Source: Bin87 sp965221295
GTDB taxonomy: Bacteria > Chloroflexota > Dehalococcoidia > Lucifugimonadales > UBA3495
Assembly: GCA_965221295.1 (NCBI GenBank)
Contig: OZ244879.1
Span: 310,001 to 374,000, forward strand
Direction of reading: 5' to 3'
Length of the DNA stretch: 64,000 nucleotides
Made by a program: the position numbers and the translations under genes. Below the pieces are notes generated by a model. The model did no database searches and had not been told where the DNA came from. It saw nothing but the letters and a program-made list of their open reading frames with translations. Positions 9,398 to 17,586 of the stretch are shown here, one piece after another (the first letter of the stretch is position 1; every line of letters starts with the position of its first letter).

Positions 9398-11311
9398 CTA
9401 ACGGTCGAACCACAGATGCTCTTGCTTGAAGCCATACTGGAGGGTCTGTGGAGCGTTGAACCCCTTGATGTCCCGGTGCATGACCCAGAAATTCCGGCCC
9501 AGGGTCAAGCTGACCCAGTGGTTGTCGGAGAAGTCGTGCAACCAGCGTTCCGCCACCCTGTTGATCTCACGGCGCTTTTCGGGATCGAGTTCTACCTTTT
9601 GTTCCTCGAACCACGCGGCGATTTCGGGCGCTTCCCAATCGGTGTAGTTGCGGGTTCCGCCCTTCAGGAAAATTCCGCCGTAGATGGCGTCGGGGTCCAG
9701 CACCGTCATGCCGTCGGCCTGGCACGCGATCTCCCAATCGCCCTTGGCGTCCGGCGGGCGCGAGGTGCCGTACTTGGCGTAGCCAGCTGCGCTGGGCAGG
9801 GTTTCAATCGGTCCCGTGATGCCCAGGAATTCCTCCAGGTCCTGCTTGATCACCGAGCATTCGGCGGCGTAGGTTCCCACTTGGCGCACGGTGTACTGCA
9901 CCTCGAAGCCATCCGGGAAGCCGGCCTCGGCCATGAGTTCCCTGGCGCGGGCGATGTCTTCCTGTCCGCCTGGGGTGTCCTTGGGACGCATTCCGGGCCA
10001 GGTGACGCACTCTTCCAAGTCGTTGGCCATGCCGACGAATGGGCAGTGTCCGCGCCCGGCGCCGTGCAGCGCGCGTTCGTTGTGCTTCTGCCGGTCCACC
10101 GCCAGGTTGATGGCCTGGCGCACCCGGTGGTCGCTGAAGGGTTCCTTCTTGATGTTGAGCATCAGGCCGCGGGTCGCTCCCCCGAACACGTCGTGGGCCA
10201 CGTACTCGCTGTTGGTGGATGCCTCAATGTCATAGTTTTCGGTGGCCGTCAGGTTGTTGGCGGCCGCGTTGGCCATGTCGATTTGGCCCGCTTCCACCTG
10301 GGCGATGAACGTGGCCGGAGTGGTGATGATGAAGTGTTCGATCCGGTCGAAGTACGGCATCCCCTCTTTGAAGTAGTTGGGGTTCCTGTTGACCTTGTAA
10401 TGGTTGCCGGACTGGTATTCTTCCAGGATGAAGGGCCCTGAACCTGAGTTGTGCTCCAGTATGCTCTCCGCCAGGTTCAGATCGATGCCCTGTTCCAGCA
10501 GATGCTTGGGCAGCACCTTAGCGTAGTCAATGGCGAGGAATTTGATGAACGCGCCCGAGGCGAAGGCCAGGTTGAACTCCACGGTCAGGTCGTCCACTTT
10601 GCGCACCACCTGGTCGGCGTTGGTCGCCGTGCAATCCGCCTTCTCGACGATGTTCACCACCTCAATGGGAATGGTGTATGTCCGCCACAGCCCGGAACGG
10701 CCCCGCCCGTTGCAGGGGTTCCCATAACGCTGCATGCTATACACCACGTCGTCGGCGTCCAGCGCTTCGCCGTCGTTCCACCGCACGCCATCGCGCAGGT
10801 AGAAGGTGTAGCGCGTTCCTTCCGGATTGATTTCCCAGGACTCGGCCAGATCACCCACCACCTGGGTGGTGTCCACGTTGTCAAACTGGACGATCTGGTT
10901 GTACAGCTGGGAGTAGGAGATCACGCTGGAAAGCGACGACGACCCCAGCGGGTCCCAGTCCTTGGTGTCAGCGTAGGCCGACATGCGGACGGTTCCGCCG
11001 TACTTCGGCGCGCCGCTGGGCAGCGGCGTCGGCTCCGTTCGCGACTGGAATTGCGCCACCGGCGTGTTGGTGGGACGAATGGTCGCCTTTGGCGGCGGCG
11101 TTGCGGTAGCGGGGGCCACTGTCGGTTGAACCTGCGTCGCGGCCGCGGGCGCGCCTCCGCCAGCGGAATCTGAGCCGCTGGTCGCGCCGCCTCCCGCGCT
11201 GGGCGCCGCCGTGGGTTCTGGGGCTTCGGCGCCGCCGCAGGCCACGCCAACCAGCATGAGGGCCACGACCGTCAAGCCAACAATCAGGCCCAGTTTCAGA
11301 CTTGACAACAT
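9398..11311 (-). CDS. extracellular solute-binding lipoprotein, family 5 (cassette 2)
   Basis: A 637-residue binding lipoprotein with signal peptide and lipobox ending in Cys25 (LVGVACGG). A low-complexity Pro/Thr/Gly linker is followed by a family 5 domain starting KYGGTVRMSAYADTKDWDP. The AGQIDMANAAANNLT and VRQAINLAVDRQKHN regions align with cassette 1. GAGGAGG precedes the ATG. It is the first gene of a long minus-strand run that ends at position 18. The two binding proteins differ mainly in the linker and in loops of the binding domain, which would fit two related substrates. Confidence 0.93.
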   Translation of the reverse strand: MLSSLKLGLIVGLTVVALMLVGVACGGAEAPEPTAAPSAGGGATSGSDSAGGGAPAAATQVQPTVAPATATPPPKATIRPTNTPVAQFQSRTEPTPLPSGAPKYGGTVRMSAYADTKDWDPLGSSSLSSVISYSQLYNQIVQFDNVDTTQVVGDLAESWEINPEGTRYTFYLRDGVRWNDGEALDADDVVYSMQRYGNPCNGRGRSGLWRTYTIPIEVVNIVEKADCTATNADQVVRKVDDLTVEFNLAFASGAFIKFLAIDYAKVLPKHLLEQGIDLNLAESILEHNSGSGPFILEEYQSGNHYKVNRNPNYFKEGMPYFDRIEHFIITTPATFIAQVEAGQIDMANAAANNLTATENYDIEASTNSEYVAHDVFGGATRGLMLNIKKEPFSDHRVRQAINLAVDRQKHNERALHGAGRGHCPFVGMANDLEECVTWPGMRPKDTPGGQEDIARARELMAEAGFPDGFEVQYTVRQVGTYAAECSVIKQDLEEFLGITGPIETLPSAAGYAKYGTSRPPDAKGDWEIACQADGMTVLDPDAIYGGIFLKGGTRNYTDWEAPEIAAWFEEQKVELDPEKRREINRVAERWLHDFSDNHWVSLTLGRNFWVMHRDIKGFNAPQTLQYGFKQEHLWFDR

Positions 11312-11795
11312 CAGCGTCGTCCTCCTCGTAACGTCGTTTCGCGCCCTCCCTTCAGGCGAGCAAGCTCCGGCGGGGAGTTCGCGGCCAGATCCAGGTCGGG
11401 CCGGCTCACTTTATTGGAACCAGATTGCTCTGTCAAGAAAAATGTACGAAAAACGGATTATGCGTTTGCGTAATGTAAATTTTATTGGTATATTCGCGTC
11501 GATAATATATGAATTTCGCAGCCAATTGCTGGCGGTCTTTTTCGCAAAGTTGGGTGGCGCATGGTTCCGCATTTTGATGACTCGCGCGTCAGCGTCGCGG
11601 GGGGCGCGACGACCTAACCTGGCGAACATCGCCAGCGCCGGGCAGCTATTCAGGAAGCCGCGCGGCCGTCCCTCCCGGTTGGTTGGTCGGGAAATCCTTA
11701 GTCAGCATCCCGGACGGCCAGCTTGGAAAAGCCTTACCCTGCATCTCGGACCGTTGGCTTTCGACCAGCGCGACAATTCCCTACGGAGGCTCGCC
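11312..11795. other. divergent promoter region with AT-rich island
   Basis: This 484-bp spacer separates the minus-strand importer operon from the plus-strand lipoprotein genes. The part from about 11410 to 11530 is strikingly AT-rich against its GC-rich surroundings (runs such as gtaaattttattggtatatt). It should contain the promoters for both directions, although I cannot fix one -35/-10 pair with confidence. The last 73 bp belong to a leader that is repeated at 14503. Confidence 0.55.
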
Positions 11796-11810
11796 ATGCC
11801 CACGAAACCG
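11723..11810 (+). repeat. duplicated leader and signal-peptide start, copy 1
   Basis: About 88 bp that recur at 14503-14590 with three differences that I can count. The segment covers a 5' leader, the GGAGG ribosome-binding site at 11785-11789 and the first codons of the lipoprotein. A shared leader suggests the same translational control and marks the boundary of a duplication. Confidence 0.85.
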
Positions 11811-12731
11811 TCCGCCCGAACCACAGCCTTGCGCATCGCCGTTTTGGCGGTGGTGGTGGCGCTGCTGGTTGGGGTGATGACGCTGCTGGCCTGCGCGCCG
11901 GCCTCGCCATCGGGTCAGCAGCGCACGCCCACGCCCGAACCAACCAACACCGTCAAGCCTACTGGTACTCCGGAGCGCGGCCTCACGCCTTTTCCGACCT
12001 ACTCACGAAACCACAAGCTGGATGAAACATTGGACGCTTTGGTTTTCGTGTCGAACGTGAGACCGGAGTCTGCCGGGGCGCAATCCGCTTCGTCGCAGAG
12101 TTTCCAGGTGACCATCTCGGCCGTTGATAGCAAAGCCCGCCCAGGCTTGATGGCTTTCCTCAAAGAGCGCGGCGTTGCGTGGGCCAAACTCGACCCTGAG
12201 CCAGTTCCTGGGGTGACGGGCATTGCTACAGCCATCTACGCCGACGTGTCATTCCAGGTACTGAAGGAATTGGCCAAACGCTCTGACGTATCCGAGATAA
12301 TGATCCGCCGCAAGCCTGGTGAGATAAACGTGCTGCGCCAATCGGGGCTGGAAAACATGGCCATCAGGTATGAGGCGGGATTGATGCCGGAGGAGGATGA
12401 GAACCCAAATTACGCGCTGCTCTTCATGACGTTGGAGAAGGACGCCAACTTGGAAGATAACTACGAGAGCCTGGAGACGTTCCTAGAGGAGAACGGAGCC
12501 ATTTTGTCAGACGATGAGGAGCATAGGAACAAATACGGAAAGCCTCATGGACGATTGGAAGCGTTTGTGCCGGTTCGGTTATTCGGGACCCTCGACGACC
12601 AACTCGGCATTGTGGACATCGAAATGATTTCCTTCCCATTGAGCCAGAAGTGGTTGGATGATTTGTTGAAGATGATCGAGGAATATTCGGGCACACCAGA
12701 ACCACGTGATGGGCCGCGAGGCGGTGGGTGA
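11796..12731 (+). CDS. lipoprotein of unknown function
   Basis: The ATG at 11796 has GGAGG six bases upstream; the longer open frame has no comparable site. The 311-residue product starts with a lipoprotein signal peptide ending in Cys33 (LLACAP), then a Pro/Thr-rich tether. The mature part (from about residue 75) is hydrophilic. It contains two alpha/beta segments: one around VTISAVDSKARPGLMAFLKERG with YADVSFQVLKELAKRSDV, and a second around residues 195-290. The first resembles protease-propeptide-like ferredoxin folds only loosely. The signal peptide is nearly identical to those of the next two genes, while the mature domain is unrelated. Confidence 0.75.
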   Translation: MPTKPSARTTALRIAVLAVVVALLVGVMTLLACAPASPSGQQRTPTPEPTNTVKPTGTPERGLTPFPTYSRNHKLDETLDALVFVSNVRPESAGAQSASSQSFQVTISAVDSKARPGLMAFLKERGVAWAKLDPEPVPGVTGIATAIYADVSFQVLKELAKRSDVSEIMIRRKPGEINVLRQSGLENMAIRYEAGLMPEEDENPNYALLFMTLEKDANLEDNYESLETFLEENGAILSDDEEHRNKYGKPHGRLEAFVPVRLFGTLDDQLGIVDIEMISFPLSQKWLDDLLKMIEEYSGTPEPRDGPRGGG

Positions 12732-12914
12732 TCCCAACACCAGTTTCCGGAAAGGCCCGTACCGCCGGAGCCGTTGCCCACAGCGCAAACGGCTAAAACC
12801 ACTAGGACTAACCACCAAGTTTGACCCATCGGCGCCGCCGCGATATGGTCGTGCATGACGAAAAGGAGCCACTCATCAGCCATGCGCAGCCGTAAATCAC
12901 ATAGGAAGCTCGCC

Positions 12915-14447
12915 ATGCCCACGAAACCGTCCGCCCGAACCACAGGCTTACGCATCGCCGTTTTGGCGTTGGTGGCGGCGCTGCTGGCTGCCGTGATGAC
13001 GCTGCTGGCGTGCGCGCCGGCCGCGCCTGCCGGCCGGGGCGAAATGCCAGAGACTATCCCAACCATACCGTACCTGGGAACTCCGCCGACCGAAGAGGAG
13101 CAGGCTACCTGGCGCGCCCGGCCCAAACCCACGCCCTACCCGCCCGGCTACGTCAAACCCACCGACCCGCCAACTTTCACGCCGGTTCCCACTTTTCCCA
13201 GGGAATGGGAAACCGACGCTCCCACCCCGCAACCCAGCTCTGGCGGAGCAAGCGTACAGTCAGCCAATGTTGTCCCCGAGTCGCAATTGTTGGAGGAGGT
13301 CAGGGATTTTATCGACAACTACGAACTCGACGCGGCGGCGCGCGTCAAAGTTCTCTCTTCACGGGACGTATACATCACCGAGGATGTATTGCACGGTACA
13401 ACACTGGAGCGCGAGGCAAAATGGCTCACAGGTTGGACCCGCGACACGGTGGAAACGGTGGAAACCTATAGCGGATCGTTGCCAACCCAGTTCGACATTG
13501 CCAGTTCGCAGATTGTAGAGGCCACAGGCAACTTGGACGTAGGCCGAGAGTACGTGGTGTTCGTAACCAAACAATTTGTCTGGGAGGGCGAATATCCCTC
13601 CGAAGACAAAAGCCGTGTGAGACTGAATAGTTCCAACCTGAATTCTTTTGGTGGGGGAGGGTACGTTGTTTGGTGGCAGTCCATGTGGGTGGTGGATGGT
13701 CAAAACGCGTGGCAAGTGCCCAGGGATCACCTGATCCACGATAGACAGTCCACCGAGTCGCACTGGAACGTGGCGCGTCAATCTGGCCGCAGGTTGGCGC
13801 TGTCGAAATTGAAAGCCGAGATCACACAACCTGCAACCGTCAGCGCTCAGGCGGCGCCAACGCCAACCCCAGCGCTCCCACAGCGGGTGTCGGAACAACT
13901 GCGGGCGTACGCCGACGGCTCCAAGTACGATGCCGTAGCTCGGCTGCGCGTCCTCTCCAACACCGATTACCGAATCCAGTACGAAAGCGTGGAATGGCCA
14001 GACCAGCATCCCCTGCATCCGATTTTCTTCGACTGGCGCCGCAGCAGGATACAGGTGGTGGAGACCTACCACGGTACGCTGCCCGACCAGTTCGATATGG
14101 TGAACGACGTTTATCCAGCTGATCCCAACCAGAGCCTGGAGACTGGGCAGGAGTATGTACTGTTCGTCGAGAAGCGATGGCTCCTAGACACCGAGCATCC
14201 CGGAGAAGAGAGGCGGCGGCACTACAACCAGGAGCAGCTGGACGCGTTGGGCGGACCCGGGTACGTGTACAACGCGTATTTGACTTTGATCATAGACGGG
14301 TCAGTGGCGCGCATAGTACCGCTGGAACACCTGCATAATGGTCCCGAGGATGTTCCCCACGTGGAGGCGGCGCGCCAAGCCAACGAAAGCATCACCCTAG
14401 CGGATTTGGAAACGCTCATTCGCGCCAGCGACGGACGTCAGCCTTAG
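12915..14447 (+). CDS. two-repeat lipoprotein, duplicate A
   Basis: A 510-residue predicted lipoprotein (lipobox Cys33). The ATG at 12915 gives the same MPTKPSAR start as the upstream gene; an in-frame ATG at 12855 is less likely. A Pro-rich tether (about residues 35-110) leads to two homologous units of roughly 165 residues. Unit 1 has VETYSGSLPTQFD, EYVVFVTKQFV and LNSFGG. Unit 2 has VETYHGTLPDQFD, EYVLFVEKRWL and LDALGG. Each unit ends in a strand, an LxxLKAEI/LETLI helix and a linker. I do not recognise the fold; it looks beta-rich and extracellular. The gene at 14576 is a tandem copy of identical length. Confidence 0.8.
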   Translation: MPTKPSARTTGLRIAVLALVAALLAAVMTLLACAPAAPAGRGEMPETIPTIPYLGTPPTEEEQATWRARPKPTPYPPGYVKPTDPPTFTPVPTFPREWETDAPTPQPSSGGASVQSANVVPESQLLEEVRDFIDNYELDAAARVKVLSSRDVYITEDVLHGTTLEREAKWLTGWTRDTVETVETYSGSLPTQFDIASSQIVEATGNLDVGREYVVFVTKQFVWEGEYPSEDKSRVRLNSSNLNSFGGGGYVVWWQSMWVVDGQNAWQVPRDHLIHDRQSTESHWNVARQSGRRLALSKLKAEITQPATVSAQAAPTPTPALPQRVSEQLRAYADGSKYDAVARLRVLSNTDYRIQYESVEWPDQHPLHPIFFDWRRSRIQVVETYHGTLPDQFDMVNDVYPADPNQSLETGQEYVLFVEKRWLLDTEHPGEERRRHYNQEQLDALGGPGYVYNAYLTLIIDGSVARIVPLEHLHNGPEDVPHVEAARQANESITLADLETLIRASDGRQP

Positions 14448-14502
14448 CCGTAGCTAAACGATACCCAGAAAGCCACGCCAACCGATATTCCCGGGTAACG
14501 GT

Positions 14503-14590
14503 TTGGAAAAGCCTTACCCTGCGTTTCAGACCGTTGGCTTTCGACCAGCGCGACAATTCCCTACGGAGGCTCGCCATGCCCACGAAACCG
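14503..14590 (+). repeat. duplicated leader and signal-peptide start, copy 2
   Basis: Second copy of the leader at 11723-11810. It carries the same CTACGGAGGCTCGCC ribosome-binding block directly before the ATG at 14576. Gene 12915 lacks this full leader and has only AGGAAGCTCGCC, so the duplication did not simply copy one complete gene three times. Confidence 0.85.
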
Positions 14591-16108
14591 ACAGCGAGTG
14601 TCACAGCCCTACGCATCGCCGTATTGGCGGTGGTAGGGGCGCTGCTGGGTGGCGTGATGGCCCTGCTGGCGTGCGGACCTGCCGCGCCTTCCGGCCGGGG
14701 CGAAGCGCCCGAACCTATCCCAACCATACCGTACTTGGGCACTCCGCCGACCGAAGAGGAGGAGGCTACCTGGCGCGCCCGGCCCAAGCCCACACCCTAC
14801 CCGCCCGGCTACGTCAAACCCACCGACCCGCCCACCTTCACGCCGTTTCCCACGTTTCCGCGGGAATGGGAAACCGATGATCCCACCCCGGAACTTAGCT
14901 CCGGTGGAGCAAGCGTCCAGACAGCGAATGTTGTCTCCGAGGCGCAACTGTTGGAGGAGGTCAGGGATTTTATCGACAACTACGAACACGACGCGGCGGC
15001 GCGGGTCAAAGTTCTCTCTTCACGGGACCTGCACATCACCGAGGATGTTCTGGACGGTACGACACTCGAGAGCCAAGCAGAATTGTTCACAGGCTGGACC
15101 CGCGACACGGTGGAAACGGTGGAAACCTATAGCGGCTCTTTGCCAGCTCAGTTCGACATTGCAATTTCGCAGATAGTTCAGCCTACATTTAACCTTGACG
15201 TAGGCGGAGAGTACGTGGTGTTCGTGACTGAGAAATATGTTCTAGAGAAGGATTATCCTGCCGCGGACAAGAGACGTGTGCGATTGAATCAAGCCAACCT
15301 GAATTCCTTTGGCGGGGAAGGGCATTACCTTCACTGGCAGTCTGTGTGGATGATTGACGGTACAAACGCCTGGCAAGTGCCTACCGAACACTTCCTCCAC
15401 GATAGACAATCCACCGAGTCGCACTGGAACGTGGCGCGTCAATCTGGCCGCAGGTTGGCGTTGTCGAAATTGAAAGCCGAGATCACGCGACCGGCAACCG
15501 TCAGCGCTCAGGCGGCGCCAACGCCGACCCCAGCGCTCCCACAGCGGGTGTCGGAACAACTGCGGGCGTATGCCGACGGCTCCAAGTACGATGCCGTAGC
15601 TCGGCTGCGCGTCCTGTCCAACACCGATTACCGAATCCAGTACGAAAGCGTGGAATGGCCCGACAAGCATCCCCTGCATCCGATTTTCTTCGACTGGCGC
15701 CGCAGCAAGATGCAGGTGGTGGAAACCTACCACGGGACGCTGCCCGACCAGTTCGATATGGTGAACGACGTTTATCCCGAGAATCCCAACCAGAGCCTGG
15801 AGACTGCGCAGGAGTATGTACTGTTCGTCGAGAAGCGGTGGCTCCTGGATACCGAGCGTCCCGGAGACGAGAGGCGGCGGCACTACAACCAGGAGCAGCT
15901 GGACGCGTTGGGCGGACCCGGGTACGTGTACAACGCCTATTTGACCCTGATCATCGACGGGTCAGTGGCGCGCATAGTGCCGCTGGAACACCTGCATAAT
16001 GGTCCCGAGAATGTTCCCCACGTGGAAGCGGCGCGCCAAGCCGGCGACAGCATCACGCTATCGGATTTGGAAACGCTCATTCGCGCCAGCGACGGGCGCG
16101 AGCCTTAG
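14576..16108 (+). CDS. two-repeat lipoprotein, duplicate B
   Basis: A 510-residue lipoprotein, same length and architecture as the gene at 12915. Signal peptide with Cys33 (LLACGP), Pro-rich tether, then unit 1 (VETYSGSLPAQFD, LNSFGG) and unit 2 (VETYHGTLPDQFD, LDALGG). The C-terminal half is almost identical to duplicate A at the DNA level, whereas unit 1 shows many substitutions. The 3' flank (CCGTAGCTAAACGATACCC just after the stop) is also shared. This points to a recent duplication followed by gene conversion or by selection acting on unit 1. Function unknown. Confidence 0.8.
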   Translation: MPTKPTASVTALRIAVLAVVGALLGGVMALLACGPAAPSGRGEAPEPIPTIPYLGTPPTEEEEATWRARPKPTPYPPGYVKPTDPPTFTPFPTFPREWETDDPTPELSSGGASVQTANVVSEAQLLEEVRDFIDNYEHDAAARVKVLSSRDLHITEDVLDGTTLESQAELFTGWTRDTVETVETYSGSLPAQFDIAISQIVQPTFNLDVGGEYVVFVTEKYVLEKDYPAADKRRVRLNQANLNSFGGEGHYLHWQSVWMIDGTNAWQVPTEHFLHDRQSTESHWNVARQSGRRLALSKLKAEITRPATVSAQAAPTPTPALPQRVSEQLRAYADGSKYDAVARLRVLSNTDYRIQYESVEWPDKHPLHPIFFDWRRSKMQVVETYHGTLPDQFDMVNDVYPENPNQSLETAQEYVLFVEKRWLLDTERPGDERRRHYNQEQLDALGGPGYVYNAYLTLIIDGSVARIVPLEHLHNGPENVPHVEAARQAGDSITLSDLETLIRASDGREP

Positions 16109-16265
16109 CCGTAGCTAAACGATACCCATGATGCGTCATGCGATCCGCCGTCCACCACAAGTCACGCGATCCCATCGGACGTTTTGAGGCGCGGTGGCAA
16201 ACGAGCGCGTCCCCAAGACACTTTGAGCATTCGTGCGATTCGCGCGCCATTGGTAGCCCGCGCCG

Positions 16266-16607
16266 CTATTGGTATGGTTGGACCGTCGCCAACTTGTCCT
16301 CCAGGCGGTCTTCGGCCGTTTCCAAATCGTACTGGTTTTGCAGACCCATCCAAAAAGCCGCGCCGTTTCCGAAGAAACGGGCCAACAGCAGCGCCGTTTC
16401 GGCGGTAACGGCCCGTTCTCCGTGCACGATAGCATGAATGCGTCGCGGATCCACGCCCAATGACTTGGCCAGCCGATATTGGCTGACGCTCAACGGCATC
16501 AGAAATTCTTCGTTCAGAATTTCGCCAGGATGGACCGGCGGGAGTTTGTCGGCTTTGATTGATGCGGTCGAAGTCAAAACTGGCGCTCCGATAGTCTCCG
16601 TAAACAC
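16266..16607 (-). CDS. higA: HigA-family antitoxin, orphan
   Basis: A 113-residue protein with the HigA hallmark PPVHPGEILNEEFL followed by an XRE-type helix-turn-helix (about residues 38-80: LSVSQYRLAKSLGVDPRRIH, then ERAVTAETALLLARFFG). HigA proteins bind DNA and neutralise a RelE-fold HigB mRNA interferase normally encoded just upstream. Here the 144 bp upstream hold no intact higB, so this looks like an orphan antitoxin. The start is a GTG at 16607. A start closer to PPVHPGEIL is possible but not visible as ATG. Confidence 0.85.
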   Translation of the reverse strand: MFTETIGAPVLTSTASIKADKLPPVHPGEILNEEFLMPLSVSQYRLAKSLGVDPRRIHAIVHGERAVTAETALLLARFFGNGAAFWMGLQNQYDLETAEDRLEDKLATVQPYQ

Positions 16608-16751
16608 AATAATCCGTTAGTTTTGCATCTCGCGGATTGAACGTTACGCACGCTCAGGGCATGGTACGGGGGATCCGGGGGTCGCCAATCGCCAACGGCT
16701 CCATCGCCATGGGACAATTTGGTCCAATCCGTTGCGCCCGGTCCCACATGG

Positions 16752-17072
16752 TCAGGACAGCATGGCGCTGACCAGGCGATTCAAGCTCACCCCTTCTTCG
16801 GCCGCCTTGGCGACGAGAGCGCGGTGAGTCTCTGGCGGCACTCTCACCATAAACCTGCCGCTGAAAGTTCGTTCAGACAATGGCGCTGGAGGCGTCTCGC
16901 CGTTGTTGAGCATGTCCGCCACGCATTCTGCAACCAGGTCGCGAATGCCGGAGAATGCCTTTTCTTGCACTGGGTCGAGCCAACTGAGGGATGGGAACTC
17001 GGTGCACAAACCGACGTATTCCTCGTCCTCAGCAGACCACACAACCCGGTAGATGTAGCGCTGCGTATTCAT
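16752..17072 (-). CDS. hicB: HicB-family antitoxin
   Basis: A 106-residue protein with the HicB N-terminal fold (YRVVWSAEDEEYVGLCTEFPSLSWLD). It is followed by a C-terminal ribbon-helix-helix region (SGRFMVRVPPETHRALVAKAAEEGVSLNRLVSAML) that would bind the operator. It would neutralise the HicA toxin encoded immediately upstream; the two reading frames overlap by 44 bp. That order, hicA then hicB in one transcript, is usual for the family. Confidence 0.88.
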   Translation of the reverse strand: MNTQRYIYRVVWSAEDEEYVGLCTEFPSLSWLDPVQEKAFSGIRDLVAECVADMLNNGETPPAPLSERTFSGRFMVRVPPETHRALVAKAAEEGVSLNRLVSAMLS

Positions 17073-17307
17073 CTCTCAACTTCAATAGGGCCTTGATCAC
17101 TTGGCGCGCTTGGTACGGCTTGGCCATACCCTTTCGAGGCTGACTGTTTACCCTGGGATCGCCAGGCCACGGCGTCTTGTAGGATCTATGGCTGGTACCC
17201 CTCGTCTTAGGTTCTCCAAAAAATGTGTCGCAGATTCTAACTAACTCAACGAATCTAATTCCCTTAGGATTTCGTTCTAATGCCGCGATGGCGTCGTCGA
17301 TTTTCAC
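17029..17307 (-). CDS. hicA: HicA-family mRNA interferase toxin
   Basis: A 92-residue small basic protein with the HicA double-stranded-RNA-binding-like core. The motif GTSHRSYK carries the family's catalytic His, and KGMAKPYQARQVIKALL forms the C-terminal strand and helix. It starts at GTG 17307 behind GAAGGGA. HicA toxins cleave mRNA when the antitoxin is lost. The N-terminal half (FVELVRICDTFFG) differs slightly from the short canonical HicA, so this belongs to a longer subgroup. Expression probably comes from the spacer at 17308-17470, which holds a direct repeat. Confidence 0.8.
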   Translation of the reverse strand: MKIDDAIAALERNPKGIRFVELVRICDTFFGEPKTRGTSHRSYKTPWPGDPRVNSQPRKGMAKPYQARQVIKALLKLRDEYAALHLPGCVVC

Positions 17308-17430
17308 GTTTCCCTTCTACGACCATTCGAGAATTCACCCATGCCGGTTTCCCCTTTCGTTCAGGCGGCTTAATCATTTGGTCACGACTCCGACAAGCCA
17401 ACACCCTTAATCCTGAAAACGCATTACTAC

Positions 17431-17450
17431 GGTATCACTAATGGTATCAC
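17431..17450. promoter_or_regulatory. direct repeat upstream of hicAB, possible operator
   Basis: GGTATCAC occurs twice with a 12-bp period (17431-17438 and 17443-17450), about 125 bp upstream of the hicA start. Toxin-antitoxin operons are autoregulated by binding to repeated sites, so this is a candidate HicB operator. The distance is rather long, hence low confidence. Confidence 0.3.
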
Positions 17451-17586
17451 GATGTCAACCTGGCGTGAAAAATGCGCTATGGCGCTACGCCGTGGCAGAG
17501 CCAACCGCTATGCTATGGCCTGAATCGGCAGGTCCGGCGGTCCAGATTTTCAAGAACGCCGATTCAGGCCTACCTGACGGTTGACC

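Noticed and set aside
16608..16751. Degraded higB upstream of higA
   Set aside because: One frame gives VTFNPRDAKLTDY, loosely like a HigB end, but a stop precedes it and the match is too short to call a pseudogene.
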